A DNA stretch of 25,602 nucleotides, from positions 1-25,602 of the forward strand of contig DHGA01000033.1 of assembly GCA_002402545.1 (NCBI GenBank), written 5' to 3'. The notes beneath the pieces were generated by a model. The model worked only from the letters and a program-made list of their open reading frames with translations. It made no database searches and was not told where the DNA came from. Position numbers and translations under genes: made by a program. Below, piece after piece: positions 1 to 8,287 of the stretch. Within the stretch, counting starts at the first letter, position 1. Every line of letters starts with the position of its first letter. This DNA comes from Syntrophaceae bacterium UBA4810 (GTDB lineage: Bacteria > Desulfobacterota > Syntrophia > Syntrophales > Smithellaceae).

Positions 1-1267
1 CCTTGGGAACGAAGACGAAGTTGAGGCAGTTCATCAACCGCCAGTCCTCGTTAAACTCTCCGTCCTCCCGGATATTCACCCACAGCGGCGCGCCGGGAAA
101 CGGCGTGAATTTTGCCATGTTCATATCGTCCAGACCCAGAGAAATAATAAAATCGGAAGTGCTCCGAATTGATTCCTCCGTTTCTCCCGGAAGCCCCATC
201 ATAAAAAGCCCCTTGGCGCGCAGACCCGCACGCTGAATGCGGCCTACGGTATCGCGCACGTCATCGAGCGACACGCCGGATTTATGCCGGGCGAGCATTT
301 CCGGATCGGCGGATTCAATTCCCAGCGATACCATCAGGCAGCCCACGTCTTTGAGCATCTGCAGCAATTCATCATCCGTGTAGCCAACGCGCACAGCGCA
401 GTTGAAATTTACCCCCAGCGGAAAACGCGTAAGCTTCTCGCAAAGCTCGACAATGCGCCGGCGGTTGGCCGTGAACAAATCGTCATAGATATTTACGTGC
501 CGCACTCCGAATTTTTCGCGCAGATGTTTCATATGTTCATAAATGTAAGCGGCGGAATTATAACGAAAACCTTTCTTAAAGACCGACCGGTCGCAATAAG
601 AGCACTGATACATACAGCCGCGTGAAGTTATCATCGTGGCGCCGGGCGTCTGGATATAGCTAAAAAGCGGCAAATGATAATCACGGGGAAAACCGGGCAA
701 TTTTTCATAAGCAGGGAAAGGCAGGCTATCCATATCTGCTATTTTTTCCCGCGGCGCGTTAGTAACAATTTCCTCTCCATCGCGCCAGATTAATCCATGG
801 ATTTCGGCAGGCATTGCTCCGGTGGCGAGCTCCGACATGGTGATTTCACCCTCGCCCGCGATAAGATAATCAAATGCCGGGTAATCACGCAGTAACTTTC
901 CTTCCAGCGCTGATACGTGAACCCCGCCGCAGACGGTTACAATCTCCGGCGCTTGTTCTTTGATTTTTTGCGCCAGTTCTGCGGCATCGGGAAATGATGA
1001 AGTTGTGGCGGAAAAACCGATGATGTTTGGCTGACAATCCAAAATAGATTTGGCCTGTTTATTCAGGTCAAAAGAAACTCCGGCGCCGAGACAGTCATAA
1101 ACAAAAACCTCATGCCCCTCGCGCATTAAAAAAGCGGCAATAGAAAGAAGTCCCTGCGGTACCATCCGGTTGGCGATATCGGTAATATCCCGCTTACCGG
1201 GAAACCAGTTGAAGCCCCGCGGATGAACAAGAACGATTCTCTTTTTATGATTTGTCAAAATCTTCAT
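1..1267 (-). CDS. B12-binding radical SAM protein (3' end cut by window edge)
   Basis: I translated this frame by hand from the ATG at 1267; it stays open for about 422 codons to the left edge, so the C-terminus is missing. Residues 1-150 look like a Rossmann-type cobalamin-binding domain, with GGVHVSAL near 114-121 and GEGE near 138-141. The canonical B12 motif DxHxxG is not seen: the matching place reads DCLGAG, without the His. The radical SAM cluster motif is CMYQCSYC (C218, C222, C225), preceded by ITSRG. Downstream come GIES and MGLPGETEES, typical of the family. Such enzymes do radical methylation, cyclisation or other C-C chemistry on unactivated carbons; the substrate cannot be told. 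It follows the degenerate KS by 30 bases, so it is probably the same operon. It is distinct from the second radical SAM gene at 17865-19094. Confidence 0.9.
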   Translation of the reverse strand, partial: MKILTNHKKRIVLVHPRGFNWFPGKRDITDIANRMVPQGLLSIAAFLMREGHEVFVYDCLGAGVSFDLNKQAKSILDCQPNIIGFSATTSSFPDAAELAQKIKEQAPEIVTVCGGVHVSALEGKLLRDYPAFDYLIAGEGEITMSELATGAMPAEIHGLIWRDGEEIVTNAPREKIADMDSLPFPAYEKLPGFPRDYHLPLFSYIQTPGATMITSRGCMYQCSYCDRSVFKKGFRYNSAAYIYEHMKHLREKFGVRHVNIYDDLFTANRRRIVELCEKLTRFPLGVNFNCAVRVGYTDDELLQMLKDVGCLMVSLGIESADPEMLARHKSGVSLDDVRDTVGRIQRAGLRAKGLFMMGLPGETEESIRSTSDFIISLGLDDMNMAKFTPFPGAPLWVNIREDGEFNEDWRLMNCLNFVFVPK

Positions 1268-1297
1268 TACCGGAATAAATAAGCGGGATAATGTTTC

Positions 1298-2260
1298 TTA
1301 TTTCCGCGCCAGGATAAACGCCTGCCTGCCGGCGGCGTTAACATTGTAATGGAGGAAACAGCCAGTCTTTTTTGACTGAAGGGCATGGGCAATACCGAAT
1401 GCGGCCGCGACCGGATGAATACCGCAACATTGTAAATAATCATGAATTTGCCAGTTATTTTTATTCTTCCAGATATCTATTTGCTCTTCCTTCACGCGGA
1501 ATCCGGGCAGAAAATAATTCTCTTTTGTTTCCATACCGGGTAAATTTTTTACGGGTAAAACACCTTTTTCCGGAGACGCAAACTGCACCGCTAAAATATC
1601 ACCAATCTTCTTCTCACCGCGCCCTATCAAAAGCCAGGAGCTGCCTTCACCAACCGGAAGCAGGCGGGAATTCTCATTAGTCAGGTTCATTCTTTCGCGC
1701 GATTCTGCCACCGTTGGCGTAAAAACATCGCAGCCGCCGACCAGCGCCAAATCAATTTGTCCGCTTTCCAGATAGGTTTGCGCCAGCCACAAAGCCGATT
1801 CAAAAGATAATTCCTCTTCGGAAATAGTCAGAATAATACCCTTTACACCCGCCTCACGCGCCAGAAAAAAGGCGGCGGCATTGCTCACGGAATTGGCAAA
1901 CTGATTGGGGCTGGGAAATCCGCCGTCATGCTTGAACACTTGAGTAATGAAAGGAAGAATTTCATCGATGTTACCCAAACCGGTAGACAAAAAGATACCT
2001 ACTTTTTTATCGTGTAAAATTTCTTTGGGCGCGCTCTGCAGGCAGGCCAAAGCCCCGCAGCAAACCAGCTTGATGAACCTTCCCGCACGCCGCATCGGCT
2101 GCCCCATAATTTTCTGCACAAGTTCATCAGGGCTAAACGGCAACTTTGCTTCCTCCCACAAAACATCGCCATTAGCCAAAAGCGCCGGTCCCACAAAACT
2201 TGCGGCAATTACCGGAAGAGGCGCTTTAAAAATATTGGTTTTATCCGGCGACAATATCAT
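1298..2260 (-). CDS. Degenerate beta-ketoacyl synthase-like protein (chain-length-factor type)
   Basis: About 320 residues resembling the Ketoacyl-synt_2 type found as an accessory KS in aryl-polyene clusters. It keeps the thiolase-fold look (NSVSNAAAFFLAREAGVKG, then SFESALWLAQ and LALVGGCDVF), but where a working KS has the nucleophilic Cys the sequence reads LTISEEELSF, with no Cys. No HGTGT or GH segments with catalytic His are recognisable, so it should be non-condensing and act as partner of the intact KS encoded just upstream. Start: the ATG at 2260 overlaps the stop of the upstream KS by one base (TAATG) and follows AAGGAG closely. A longer frame opens at a TTG at 2317, but would overlap the upstream gene by 58 bases, so I prefer 2260. 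Pairing with 2260-3429 suggests a KS/CLF heterodimer. Confidence 0.8.
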   Translation of the reverse strand: MILSPDKTNIFKAPLPVIAASFVGPALLANGDVLWEEAKLPFSPDELVQKIMGQPMRRAGRFIKLVCCGALACLQSAPKEILHDKKVGIFLSTGLGNIDEILPFITQVFKHDGGFPSPNQFANSVSNAAAFFLAREAGVKGIILTISEEELSFESALWLAQTYLESGQIDLALVGGCDVFTPTVAESRERMNLTNENSRLLPVGEGSSWLLIGRGEKKIGDILAVQFASPEKGVLPVKNLPGMETKENYFLPGFRVKEEQIDIWKNKNNWQIHDYLQCCGIHPVAAAFGIAHALQSKKTGCFLHYNVNAAGRQAFILARK

Positions 2261-3429
2261 TACTCCTTGATAATCAGATAACTGGTGCAGGTTCCGCCAA
2301 AGCCAAAGAACGTGCAAAGATAAGCGCCGTTGGGCGCGACGTTGTTTTCCTGGGCAGGAGCAAAGCCGATTTCCTCATCCAGCTGGCTGAAGCCAAAACT
2401 TTTCGGAATTACTCCTTCTTCCAGGCAAGATAGCCATACCGCCGTCTCCATTGTGCCGGCCGCACCCAGAGCATGCCCCATGGCGCCCTTGAGAGAAACC
2501 ACAGGCGGAAGTTTTTCACTAAATAGTTTATGTAAGCCCAAGCCTTCGGAAAGGTCGTTGTCTTTTGTCCCCGTACCGTGCGCCTTAATTGCCACAATTT
2601 TGGAAACTGATACTTGCGAAAGGCTTAAAGTCTGCGCAACGACTTCTTTAACCAGTTCACCATCCAGCCCCCCTGAAGTAAGGCTGCTGTTATCGTTAAA
2701 CAAGTAGCCTCCGGCAAATTTATATACATTTTTCGCGTGGCGCGCTTTTTCCCCACGCTCTAATATAACCGCGCCCGCGCCTTCGCCTATTTGCATACCG
2801 GAACGAGTGGCGCAAAACGGTCGGCACTGATCATAATCACAAAGGAGCAGACTGGCAAAACCGTGCAACGTAAGATTCAAAAGCGGTTCAAAACCGAAAA
2901 CAATTGCCCGGTTAATTTTTTTTTGTTCCAGAAGATTGGCGGCGATCACCAATGCGTGCGAGCTGGAAACACAGGCCATGCTTAAAGTAAAAGTCATTCC
3001 CTTGATGCCGTATTTATCGGCGATTACTTGTGTTACCTCACCCGGACCTCTATTGCGGCAGGAAATCGGCGGTGGTTCCTTCTTGGGATTCCGGCGAATC
3101 TCTTCAGTAAATTCATATTCGTTGCGGATAAAAAGGCCGCCGGTAGTTCCCACGAACAAACTTGATTCGGCAATTTCCGCGCTGGAAAGACCCGCCCTTT
3201 CTATGGCTTCACCCAGCGCGCCCTCCAGCATATTTTGTGATTTGCTCAAAGGGTCGCCATCGTATGGGACAGCAAACGACTTGAATTCACTGCTGATTAA
3301 ATGAGACACCTCACCGGCTTTAGCCGGCAGGACTTTTCCTTCAATTAAATTTTTCGCGGATTCCGGAGCGCTCCAACCAAGCGTGGTTACTGCACCCCAA
3401 CCGCGCACGTAGATATCTTTATCGCTCAC
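2260..3429 (-). CDS. Beta-ketoacyl-ACP synthase (intact, KS-alpha type)
   Basis: A 389-residue condensing enzyme with the full catalytic triad visible: Cys153 in LSMACVSSSHAL, His284 in KAHGTGTKDND, and Lys314/His319 in SLKGAMGHALGAAG. The C-terminal FFGFGGTCTSYLI matches the usual Gly-rich KS ending. It would condense malonyl-ACP with an acyl starter or intermediate in the cytoplasm. Its start ATG overlaps the ACP stop by 4 bases (ATGA), so translation is coupled to its carrier protein, and its own stop touches the start of the degenerate KS. The sequence is more like KS proteins of aryl-polyene clusters than housekeeping FabF, for example in its long PPISCRNRGPGEVTQ stretch before the active site. 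Exact substrate and chain length are unknown. Confidence 0.9.
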   Translation of the reverse strand: MSDKDIYVRGWGAVTTLGWSAPESAKNLIEGKVLPAKAGEVSHLISSEFKSFAVPYDGDPLSKSQNMLEGALGEAIERAGLSSAEIAESSLFVGTTGGLFIRNEYEFTEEIRRNPKKEPPPISCRNRGPGEVTQVIADKYGIKGMTFTLSMACVSSSHALVIAANLLEQKKINRAIVFGFEPLLNLTLHGFASLLLCDYDQCRPFCATRSGMQIGEGAGAVILERGEKARHAKNVYKFAGGYLFNDNSSLTSGGLDGELVKEVVAQTLSLSQVSVSKIVAIKAHGTGTKDNDLSEGLGLHKLFSEKLPPVVSLKGAMGHALGAAGTMETAVWLSCLEEGVIPKSFGFSQLDEEIGFAPAQENNVAPNGAYLCTFFGFGGTCTSYLIIKE

Positions 3430-3737
3430 TTTTTAACCTTGGGCGCGTTAATAACAAAATCGGCAAGCGTATTAAAATCCTGCATCGCCTTAGCCGCGGA
3501 GGAAGCATTTTTTAATTCTACCCCGAACTGATACCTAAGCGCCATGGCAATTTCCATGGCGTCAAGGCTGTCTAATTTAAGCGGTCCCGGCCCCCCGATA
3601 AAAGGGACATCCGTGGGCACATCTTTGGGATCCACATCTTTAATTTCACAAGCCTTGATAACCAACTCCTTAAGCTTGAAAATCAACTCATCTCTGGAGG
3701 CCACATTTAATTCTTTATACGCCTGTTCTAAATCCAT
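3426..3737 (-). CDS. Acyl carrier protein
   Basis: A 103-residue acidic protein with the phosphopantetheine attachment motif LKLDSLDAMEI; the modified Ser is residue 57. It is a little longer than FabC/AcpP-type carriers (about 80 residues) because of extra residues at both ends, notably FIGGPGPLKLDSL before the Ser, a spacing seen in carriers of dedicated pathways. A good ribosome site (AAGGAG, then GTTAA) precedes the ATG. Its start overlaps the end of the ABC permease by 10 bases, and its stop overlaps the KS start. It is the only ACP in the window, so it is the likely carrier for the KS pairs and the probable acyl donor for the BtrH-like transferases. Confidence 0.93.
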   Translation of the reverse strand: MDLEQAYKELNVASRDELIFKLKELVIKACEIKDVDPKDVPTDVPFIGGPGPLKLDSLDAMEIAMALRYQFGVELKNASSAAKAMQDFNTLADFVINAPKVKK

Positions 3738-4849
3738 TTAACTCTCCTTCCGGCAATATAAAAGCAGATTCCTGCAAATAGTGTCAATATAATTAATTTA
3801 GGCAAGATTGTGCCGAATACCGCGTCACGTAAAAAAATATCCAGATACGCCTGATGCGCCCAATACATCGGCGAAATCATCGCCAGTTTTTTCATGAATA
3901 GCGGCATAAGCACATGCGGCATCATGATCCCGCCGAAGACACCCATCAATATGGCTCCTGTTGCCGCAAGCGTGGAAGACTGCTCGGGCGTTCGTGCCAG
4001 TGAAGCGACAAGCACGCCAAAACCGGTTGTTGCGGCGGCAACAACCAATGTTATCGGCAGCATATGCCAGGGATGTTCTCCCAGATTAAAAGAAAAGCTG
4101 ATAATATGGGACATAATATACACACCGATCAGCATCATTAAGACAAATTGTAAAATATTTATCAGATAATAAGGAATAATTTTCCCCAGTATCAGCAAAT
4201 TAGTATTTACCGGATAAGTAAAAAGACGCTGGAGAGTGCCGTCTTTTTTTTCCTTTAAAAAGCCAATGGACATGGGGATGGCAATAAAAAACATCGCGAA
4301 AATCGCGTAGGCCGGAACATTTTGCTGAAGTGGAGTGGGAAATTCTTTATTGGGTTTTGTTTTCTCTACAACTAAACCGGCAACCACAGCATCCAGGTTT
4401 TCAATGCCCATGACCACCTCGACGGTTAAACTGGTGATCAACGAACGAGCGGCTATTTTGTAGCCGGCATCAATCACCGGATCAAAATAAATTTCTACCG
4501 GGTTATCTCCCTCATCAAAACCTTGAGGAATCGTCACAACTGCATGCGCCTTGCCATCCGCGAAAATCTTGTCATCGTCCATACCCTGAGGCCGCACAAC
4601 ATACTGAATCATTTTATTGAACTTTATTTTTTCCTCAAGCAGGTTTGCTTTGGGAGAGTTACTCTCGTTCTCAATAACCAACTGAATTTTTCGTCCGGTC
4701 AATTTGTCCGCCCATACGCCTTCCATGGCCAATGACAGAAATAAAATCAGCGCCACCGGCATAATAAAAAGAAGCAGAATTGTCTGCCGGTCGCGAAGTA
4801 AAATCAGCATTTCTTTTTTGATTAATTCTTTCAATTGTCTCAAAATCAA
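3728..4849 (-). CDS. ABC-2 type transporter permease
   Basis: A 373-residue inner-membrane protein. One segment at about 24-42 is followed by a roughly 135-residue soluble loop, then about five further hydrophobic segments between 178 and 367. This is the layout of the ABC-2 / YhhJ-like permeases that export lipids, drugs or glycans. The cytoplasmic EKKDGTLQRL (200-209) matches the conserved ABC-2 segment after the second membrane helix. The first codon is TTG at 4849, preceded by GAGGAAATAAA, a good Shine-Dalgarno site; the next ATG (residue 14) is less well placed. The ATPase gene lies 62 bases upstream and the ACP overlaps its 3' end, tying export physically to the carrier protein and ketosynthase. 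The cargo is unknown; the cluster product is the obvious candidate. Confidence 0.9.
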   Translation of the reverse strand: MILRQLKELIKKEMLILLRDRQTILLLFIMPVALILFLSLAMEGVWADKLTGRKIQLVIENESNSPKANLLEEKIKFNKMIQYVVRPQGMDDDKIFADGKAHAVVTIPQGFDEGDNPVEIYFDPVIDAGYKIAARSLITSLTVEVVMGIENLDAVVAGLVVEKTKPNKEFPTPLQQNVPAYAIFAMFFIAIPMSIGFLKEKKDGTLQRLFTYPVNTNLLILGKIIPYYLINILQFVLMMLIGVYIMSHIISFSFNLGEHPWHMLPITLVVAAATTGFGVLVASLARTPEQSSTLAATGAILMGVFGGIMMPHVLMPLFMKKLAMISPMYWAHQAYLDIFLRDAVFGTILPKLIILTLFAGICFYIAGRRVKWI

Positions 4850-4911
4850 TTTATTTCCTCAGTAATATATATTACAGTAAAGATGCGCGTCGCTTACTCT
4901 GCATGTAACGT

Positions 4912-5655
4912 TTATACATCACGCAATCCCTTTCCGGTCCGCTCCAGAAAAAATTCTTCCAAATTATCAATTTCCTTCATGTCTCCGGAAAAAATATCTT
5001 TACCTTGATCCACCAGCGTTACATGGGAGCAAAGACGCTGGGCCTCTTCCATGATATGCGTGCAAAGAAGAATAGTTACACCAGATTTGTTGAGCCCCGC
5101 CAGTGTTTCATAAATATGATTGCGGCTCTGCGGATCTACACCCACTGTCGGTTCATCCAGCAACAGCAATTTGGGTAAGTGCAGAAGAGCCACCGCCAGA
5201 TTCAGTCTTCTCAGCATTCCGCCGGAGTAAGTAGATACAGGCTTTGATGAGTAAGCAGACAAACCTGTTTTCTCCAGGGCTTCGTTAGTCCGTTCCTTGA
5301 TCAATTCTTGTTGCAGGCCGGCCATAGCACCAAAAAAATACAAATTTTCTTTCGCGGTAAGTGTTGTGTATACCGATATCGGCTGAGGAGCATAGCCGAT
5401 TACCTTCAATGTTTCCTTGTCCGGCATTTTATTTCCATAGATAGAAGCGGAACCGGAATAACCGCGCAGTTGCCCGGTAATAATACGCATAAGTGTTGTT
5501 TTACCGGCGCCGTTTGGACCTAAAAGAGCGTGGATTTGACCGTTTTCCACAAACATGGAAAAATTTTTTAACGCGTATTGATTCCCGCCGTTATTCGCTT
5601 TATCTTTCGGCAAATCATAAGAGAAAGTTACTGAGGAAATATCGAGTGTTTTCAT
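4912..5655 (-). CDS. ABC transporter ATP-binding protein (ABC-2 exporter)
   Basis: A 247-residue nucleotide-binding subunit with Walker A GPNGAGKTT (46-54), Q-loop Gln91, signature YSGGMLRRL (143-151), Walker B LLLLDEP (163-169, catalytic Glu168) and switch His200. The signature SGGM and the following D-loop GVDP are typical of the DrrA/CcmA-like subfamily that partners ABC-2 permeases. Its ATG overlaps the stop of the first BtrH-like gene by 4 bases (ATGA), so the transferase and exporter are translationally coupled, and the permease follows. This suggests that the product or intermediate of the BtrH-like enzyme is exported by this pump (inference from order only). Confidence 0.94.
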   Translation of the reverse strand: MKTLDISSVTFSYDLPKDKANNGGNQYALKNFSMFVENGQIHALLGPNGAGKTTLMRIITGQLRGYSGSASIYGNKMPDKETLKVIGYAPQPISVYTTLTAKENLYFFGAMAGLQQELIKERTNEALEKTGLSAYSSKPVSTYSGGMLRRLNLAVALLHLPKLLLLDEPTVGVDPQSRNHIYETLAGLNKSGVTILLCTHIMEEAQRLCSHVTLVDQGKDIFSGDMKEIDNLEEFFLERTGKGLRDV

Positions 5656-6686
5656 GCCTTGAGTTTCCCAACGACTTTCTGGAGTTTTTTAAAAAATGCC
5701 TCTTCGCGGTCAGCACATTGTAAAATCAAGCTGCCCGCCTTGGCAAATGTTTCTACCTCTTTGTCTTTTTGCTTGATAATACGCGCCGCCGTCACGGAAA
5801 ACTCCCGCCAGTTATCGCCAATTGCTGTCATTTCTTTTGACATATCGGCAAGCTCATCCGAACCGAATAGTCCGGCAGCCTCGTGGAAAAAAGCGGCATA
5901 AAGGTAACGAAATCCGGCACCCCCCGTGCCGGTCTCTTCCACCCAACGAACTGTACCGGCAAGATGACGACAGGCTTCCTGAAAACCAAGTTTATCCGGA
6001 CTTTTGATTACTTTTTTGGCCAGAAACCGCATGCCGCGGACACCAAAAATCGGCAGAGGAATTTTGAGCATCAAGTTGCAGGAATCTTTCATTCCTTTGA
6101 TGCACGCTTGCCGCAAATCAGGATGTGGATTAACGGATTTAGTGTAATACATATAACCGCGAGGATTCATAGGCCCAGGTACGAAACGTGCCTGGGCCAA
6201 ACCATCCGCAGAGCAATCTACCAGGTCTCCAATTGTCGGGTCACTGATGCGAAAACCGTTTTCAATTTCGCGAATAACAATAATGTTGTGTCCGCTAAAA
6301 TTCCAACGATGACGCTCGGACATATAGGGAAGCCAATACAGATTGGTGGCCAAACCAACAATCTGCCCGGTTTTAAGCACCTCCCTTAGTTCATCCATGC
6401 CTTTTTGCGGGTCGCGATAAGTCTTGATCACAAAATCTCCGCCTAGCCTTTTGGCCGCCTTGCGAAAGACCGACCCGGGTTTAGATCGAAAAGCACTAAT
6501 CGGCAAATGTGTAAGCTTCATAAACGGCAGGTAACCAAAAAAAATGCCGCTGCTGATACCGAAAATCATCGGCTCGGAAATATCCACGCCCTGATAGCGA
6601 AACAGGGCGGATGTAACTCCTGTCTCACAATGCGCGCCTTGCTGATGAACAAATGGTTTACCATTGACTGCGAGTTCTGTGTTCAT
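5652..6686 (-). CDS. BtrH N-terminal / DUF4872-type acyl-ACP transferase, copy 1
   Basis: A 344-residue protein of the papain-like BtrH family. Likely catalytic residues are Cys20 (GAHCETG), His133 (SGHNIIV) and Asp149 (ISDPT), in the order Cys-His-Asp. The C-terminal half fits the helical DUF4872-like extension. The named member BtrH, from butirosin biosynthesis, transfers an acyl group from an ACP to an aminoglycoside amine, so an ACP-to-amine acyl transfer is the likely reaction here; the acceptor is unknown. Start: an ATG at 6698 sits directly on the AAGGAAGG site, but the ATG at 6686 gives MNTELAVNGK, matching MNSEITVSGR in the paralogue at 7252-8286, and equal lengths; I chose 6686. It follows its small HTH-like partner by about 24 bases and overlaps the ABC ATPase. 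Confidence 0.85.
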   Translation of the reverse strand: MNTELAVNGKPFVHQQGAHCETGVTSALFRYQGVDISEPMIFGISSGIFFGYLPFMKLTHLPISAFRSKPGSVFRKAAKRLGGDFVIKTYRDPQKGMDELREVLKTGQIVGLATNLYWLPYMSERHRWNFSGHNIIVIREIENGFRISDPTIGDLVDCSADGLAQARFVPGPMNPRGYMYYTKSVNPHPDLRQACIKGMKDSCNLMLKIPLPIFGVRGMRFLAKKVIKSPDKLGFQEACRHLAGTVRWVEETGTGGAGFRYLYAAFFHEAAGLFGSDELADMSKEMTAIGDNWREFSVTAARIIKQKDKEVETFAKAGSLILQCADREEAFFKKLQKVVGKLKA

Positions 6687-6710
6687 GAAAAATAGCATCC
6701 TTCCTTAATC

Positions 6711-7100
6711 TTAGATAGTCGGCACGATTTTTATTTCTTCCAGTGAGATCCTTAAAGCGTTTGAGTAACGATTTAAAACAGATGGTTTAAGCTTGGCAAA
6801 TATCTCAGGGCGAAAATGTCTCTTCACCCGAAATGCCGCTATGCCCGCTGCCTTGGCCAGCATCCCCGGAGTCATCTGCCGCATTTCCATATAATAACAA
6901 AGCGGGCTTTTCTGACCGGCAAGCACTGCGTTTCTGATTTCCTCGAGATTGGCGCGATTAGCTAAAATAATAAGGGAACAAGATACTTTTTCCGCCCAGG
7001 GAGCGTTTGCCTTTTTTTCAAGGACATATTGCCCTTTATCGTTTTGTTTGTAATACGCCTTTGGCAACCCGTCATCAAAAATTTCATCTTCTAATTCCAT
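6711..7100 (-). CDS. Small HTH-like protein, copy 1
   Basis: A 129-residue protein that I cannot assign to a named family. The C-terminal half (about 65-127) is nearly the same as in the paralogue at 8288-8710: SPL.Y.ME.RQM, then LAK.AGIA.FRVKRHFRPEIF and a final KIVP. The stretch QMTPGMLAKAAGIAAFRVK (75-93) has the pattern of a helix-turn-helix of the XRE/Cro type, which would make it a small DNA-binding regulator or an adaptor. The N-terminal half is divergent between copies and acidic. A clear ribosome site (AAGGA) precedes the ATG at 7100. It is always followed by a BtrH-like gene here, so the two probably act together. A shared 20-bp element lies 33 bases upstream. Confidence 0.75.
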   Translation of the reverse strand: MELEDEIFDDGLPKAYYKQNDKGQYVLEKKANAPWAEKVSCSLIILANRANLEEIRNAVLAGQKSPLCYYMEMRQMTPGMLAKAAGIAAFRVKRHFRPEIFAKLKPSVLNRYSNALRISLEEIKIVPTI

Positions 7101-7133
7101 GGCCGGTTCCTTCTGATTATGTTGATATTTTTA

Positions 7134-7153
7134 CTGTTCTTATACTAATTTTA
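7134..7153 (-). promoter_or_regulatory. 20-bp shared element upstream of HTH-like gene copy 1 (promoter/operator candidate)
   Basis: On the minus strand this reads TAAAATTAGTATAAGAACAG and is identical to 8738-8757. It sits 33 bases before the ATG of the first HTH-like gene. TATAAG inside it could be a -10 box, with transcription starting a few bases on. No good -35 box lies at 16-18 bases, so an activator or the HTH protein itself may bind here (inference). Confidence 0.6.
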
Positions 7154-7251
7154 AAAAAGCGCAAAGAGATTTTACACAAAAAAACAAAACTTATCACTAT
7201 GATTTTTAAATAAGAAAAGTTAAAAAACCGATAAAAGGAAACACAGCGCTT

Positions 7252-8286
7252 TCACGCTTTAAGTTTCCTGGCCACTTTATCCAAGTCTTTAAAAAGCTGC
7301 TCTTCGCGCCCCGCGGAAATAAGCATCAGCCCACCCGCTTTGGCGAATGTTTCTTCAGACTGGCCCCGCTGCTTGACAACTCGCGCGGAAACAACGGCAA
7401 ATTCCCGCCAGATATCGCCGATTGCCGTCATTTCCTGCGACAGCTCGGCAAGTTCGTCCGAACCGAAAAGTTCGGCGGCTTCCTGCAAAAAAGCGGCATA
7501 CATAAACCGGAATCCCGCGCCGCCCGTGCCGACCTCTTCCTGCATGCGCACCACATTGGCCAGACGCCGGCAGGCCTCCGGAAAACCAAGCTTGTCCGGA
7601 CTTTTGATAATGTTTTTCGCCAGATATCTCATTCCCTTAATGCCGATAAAGGGGAAAGGCACTCTCAGCATCATATAGCATGATTCTTTTATGCCCGTGA
7701 GACAGGCGCTCCGAAAATCAGGATTTTCAACAACAGTCTCGGCCCAATACATAAATCCCTTCGGTTCCAGCGGGCCGCGAGCGAAACGCGCCCGTTCCAG
7801 ATCTTCCGTCGAACAATCCACAGGATGATCCAGAATAGGATCACTGACGCGAAACCCGTTTTTAATTTCGCGCAGGACAATGATATTGTGGCCGTTGAAC
7901 TGAAAACGAAAACGGTTGGGAAAATAGGAAAGCCAGTAGATATTGGTCGTCAAACCGACAATGTGGCCATCACTTAGCGCGTTTCTCAGCGCCACCATTC
8001 CCTTTTGCGCGTTGCGGTATTCTTTGGTAAAAAATTTTCCTCCAAGGCGCTTGGCGACTTTAGGAAAAAGTGTCCGCGGTCGGGAACGAAAAGTGGTTAT
8101 CGGCATTCCCACCCATTTGATAAATGGCAAATGGCCGAAAAACATGCCGCTGCCGATGCCGAAAACCATAGCTTCGGAAATCTCCACGCCCTTGTCGCGA
8201 AACAGCGCCGCGGTGACCCCGCTCTCGCAATGCGCCGCATGTTGATGAATAAAAGCTCTACCGCTGACGGTTATCTCTGAATTCAT
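7252..8286 (-). CDS. BtrH N-terminal / DUF4872-type acyl-ACP transferase, copy 2
   Basis: A 344-residue paralogue of 5652-6686, colinear without gaps: Cys20 (AAHCESG), His133 (NGHNIIV) and Asp149 (VSDP) fall at identical positions. Both copies therefore look catalytically competent. Start: the frame opens at 8310, but the ATG at 8286 lies one base after the stop of the HTH-like gene and matches the start of copy 1, so I use it. The predicted role is transfer of an ACP-bound acyl group to an amine or similar nucleophile, by analogy with BtrH of butirosin biosynthesis. Differences between the copies are spread along the length, which suggests an old duplication with both kept, perhaps for two acyl donors or acceptors. 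Confidence 0.85.
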   Translation of the reverse strand: MNSEITVSGRAFIHQHAAHCESGVTAALFRDKGVEISEAMVFGIGSGMFFGHLPFIKWVGMPITTFRSRPRTLFPKVAKRLGGKFFTKEYRNAQKGMVALRNALSDGHIVGLTTNIYWLSYFPNRFRFQFNGHNIIVLREIKNGFRVSDPILDHPVDCSTEDLERARFARGPLEPKGFMYWAETVVENPDFRSACLTGIKESCYMMLRVPFPFIGIKGMRYLAKNIIKSPDKLGFPEACRRLANVVRMQEEVGTGGAGFRFMYAAFLQEAAELFGSDELAELSQEMTAIGDIWREFAVVSARVVKQRGQSEETFAKAGGLMLISAGREEQLFKDLDKVARKLKA

Positions 8287-8287
8287 T

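Noticed and set aside
284..625. Plus-strand open frame of 113 codons
   Set aside because: It lies antisense to the radical SAM coding region, whose CxxxCxxC and family motifs are clear; the plus frame shows no recognisable domain.
5883..6389. Plus-strand open frame of 168 codons
   Set aside because: It is antisense to the first BtrH-like gene, with no ribosome site or family pattern; the minus frame has a paralogue and catalytic residues.
7210..7251. Possible terminator after the second BtrH-like gene (GAAA...TTTC near a T run on the minus strand)
   Set aside because: The stem is only four to five pairs and the T run is not adjacent, so I do not call it a terminator.
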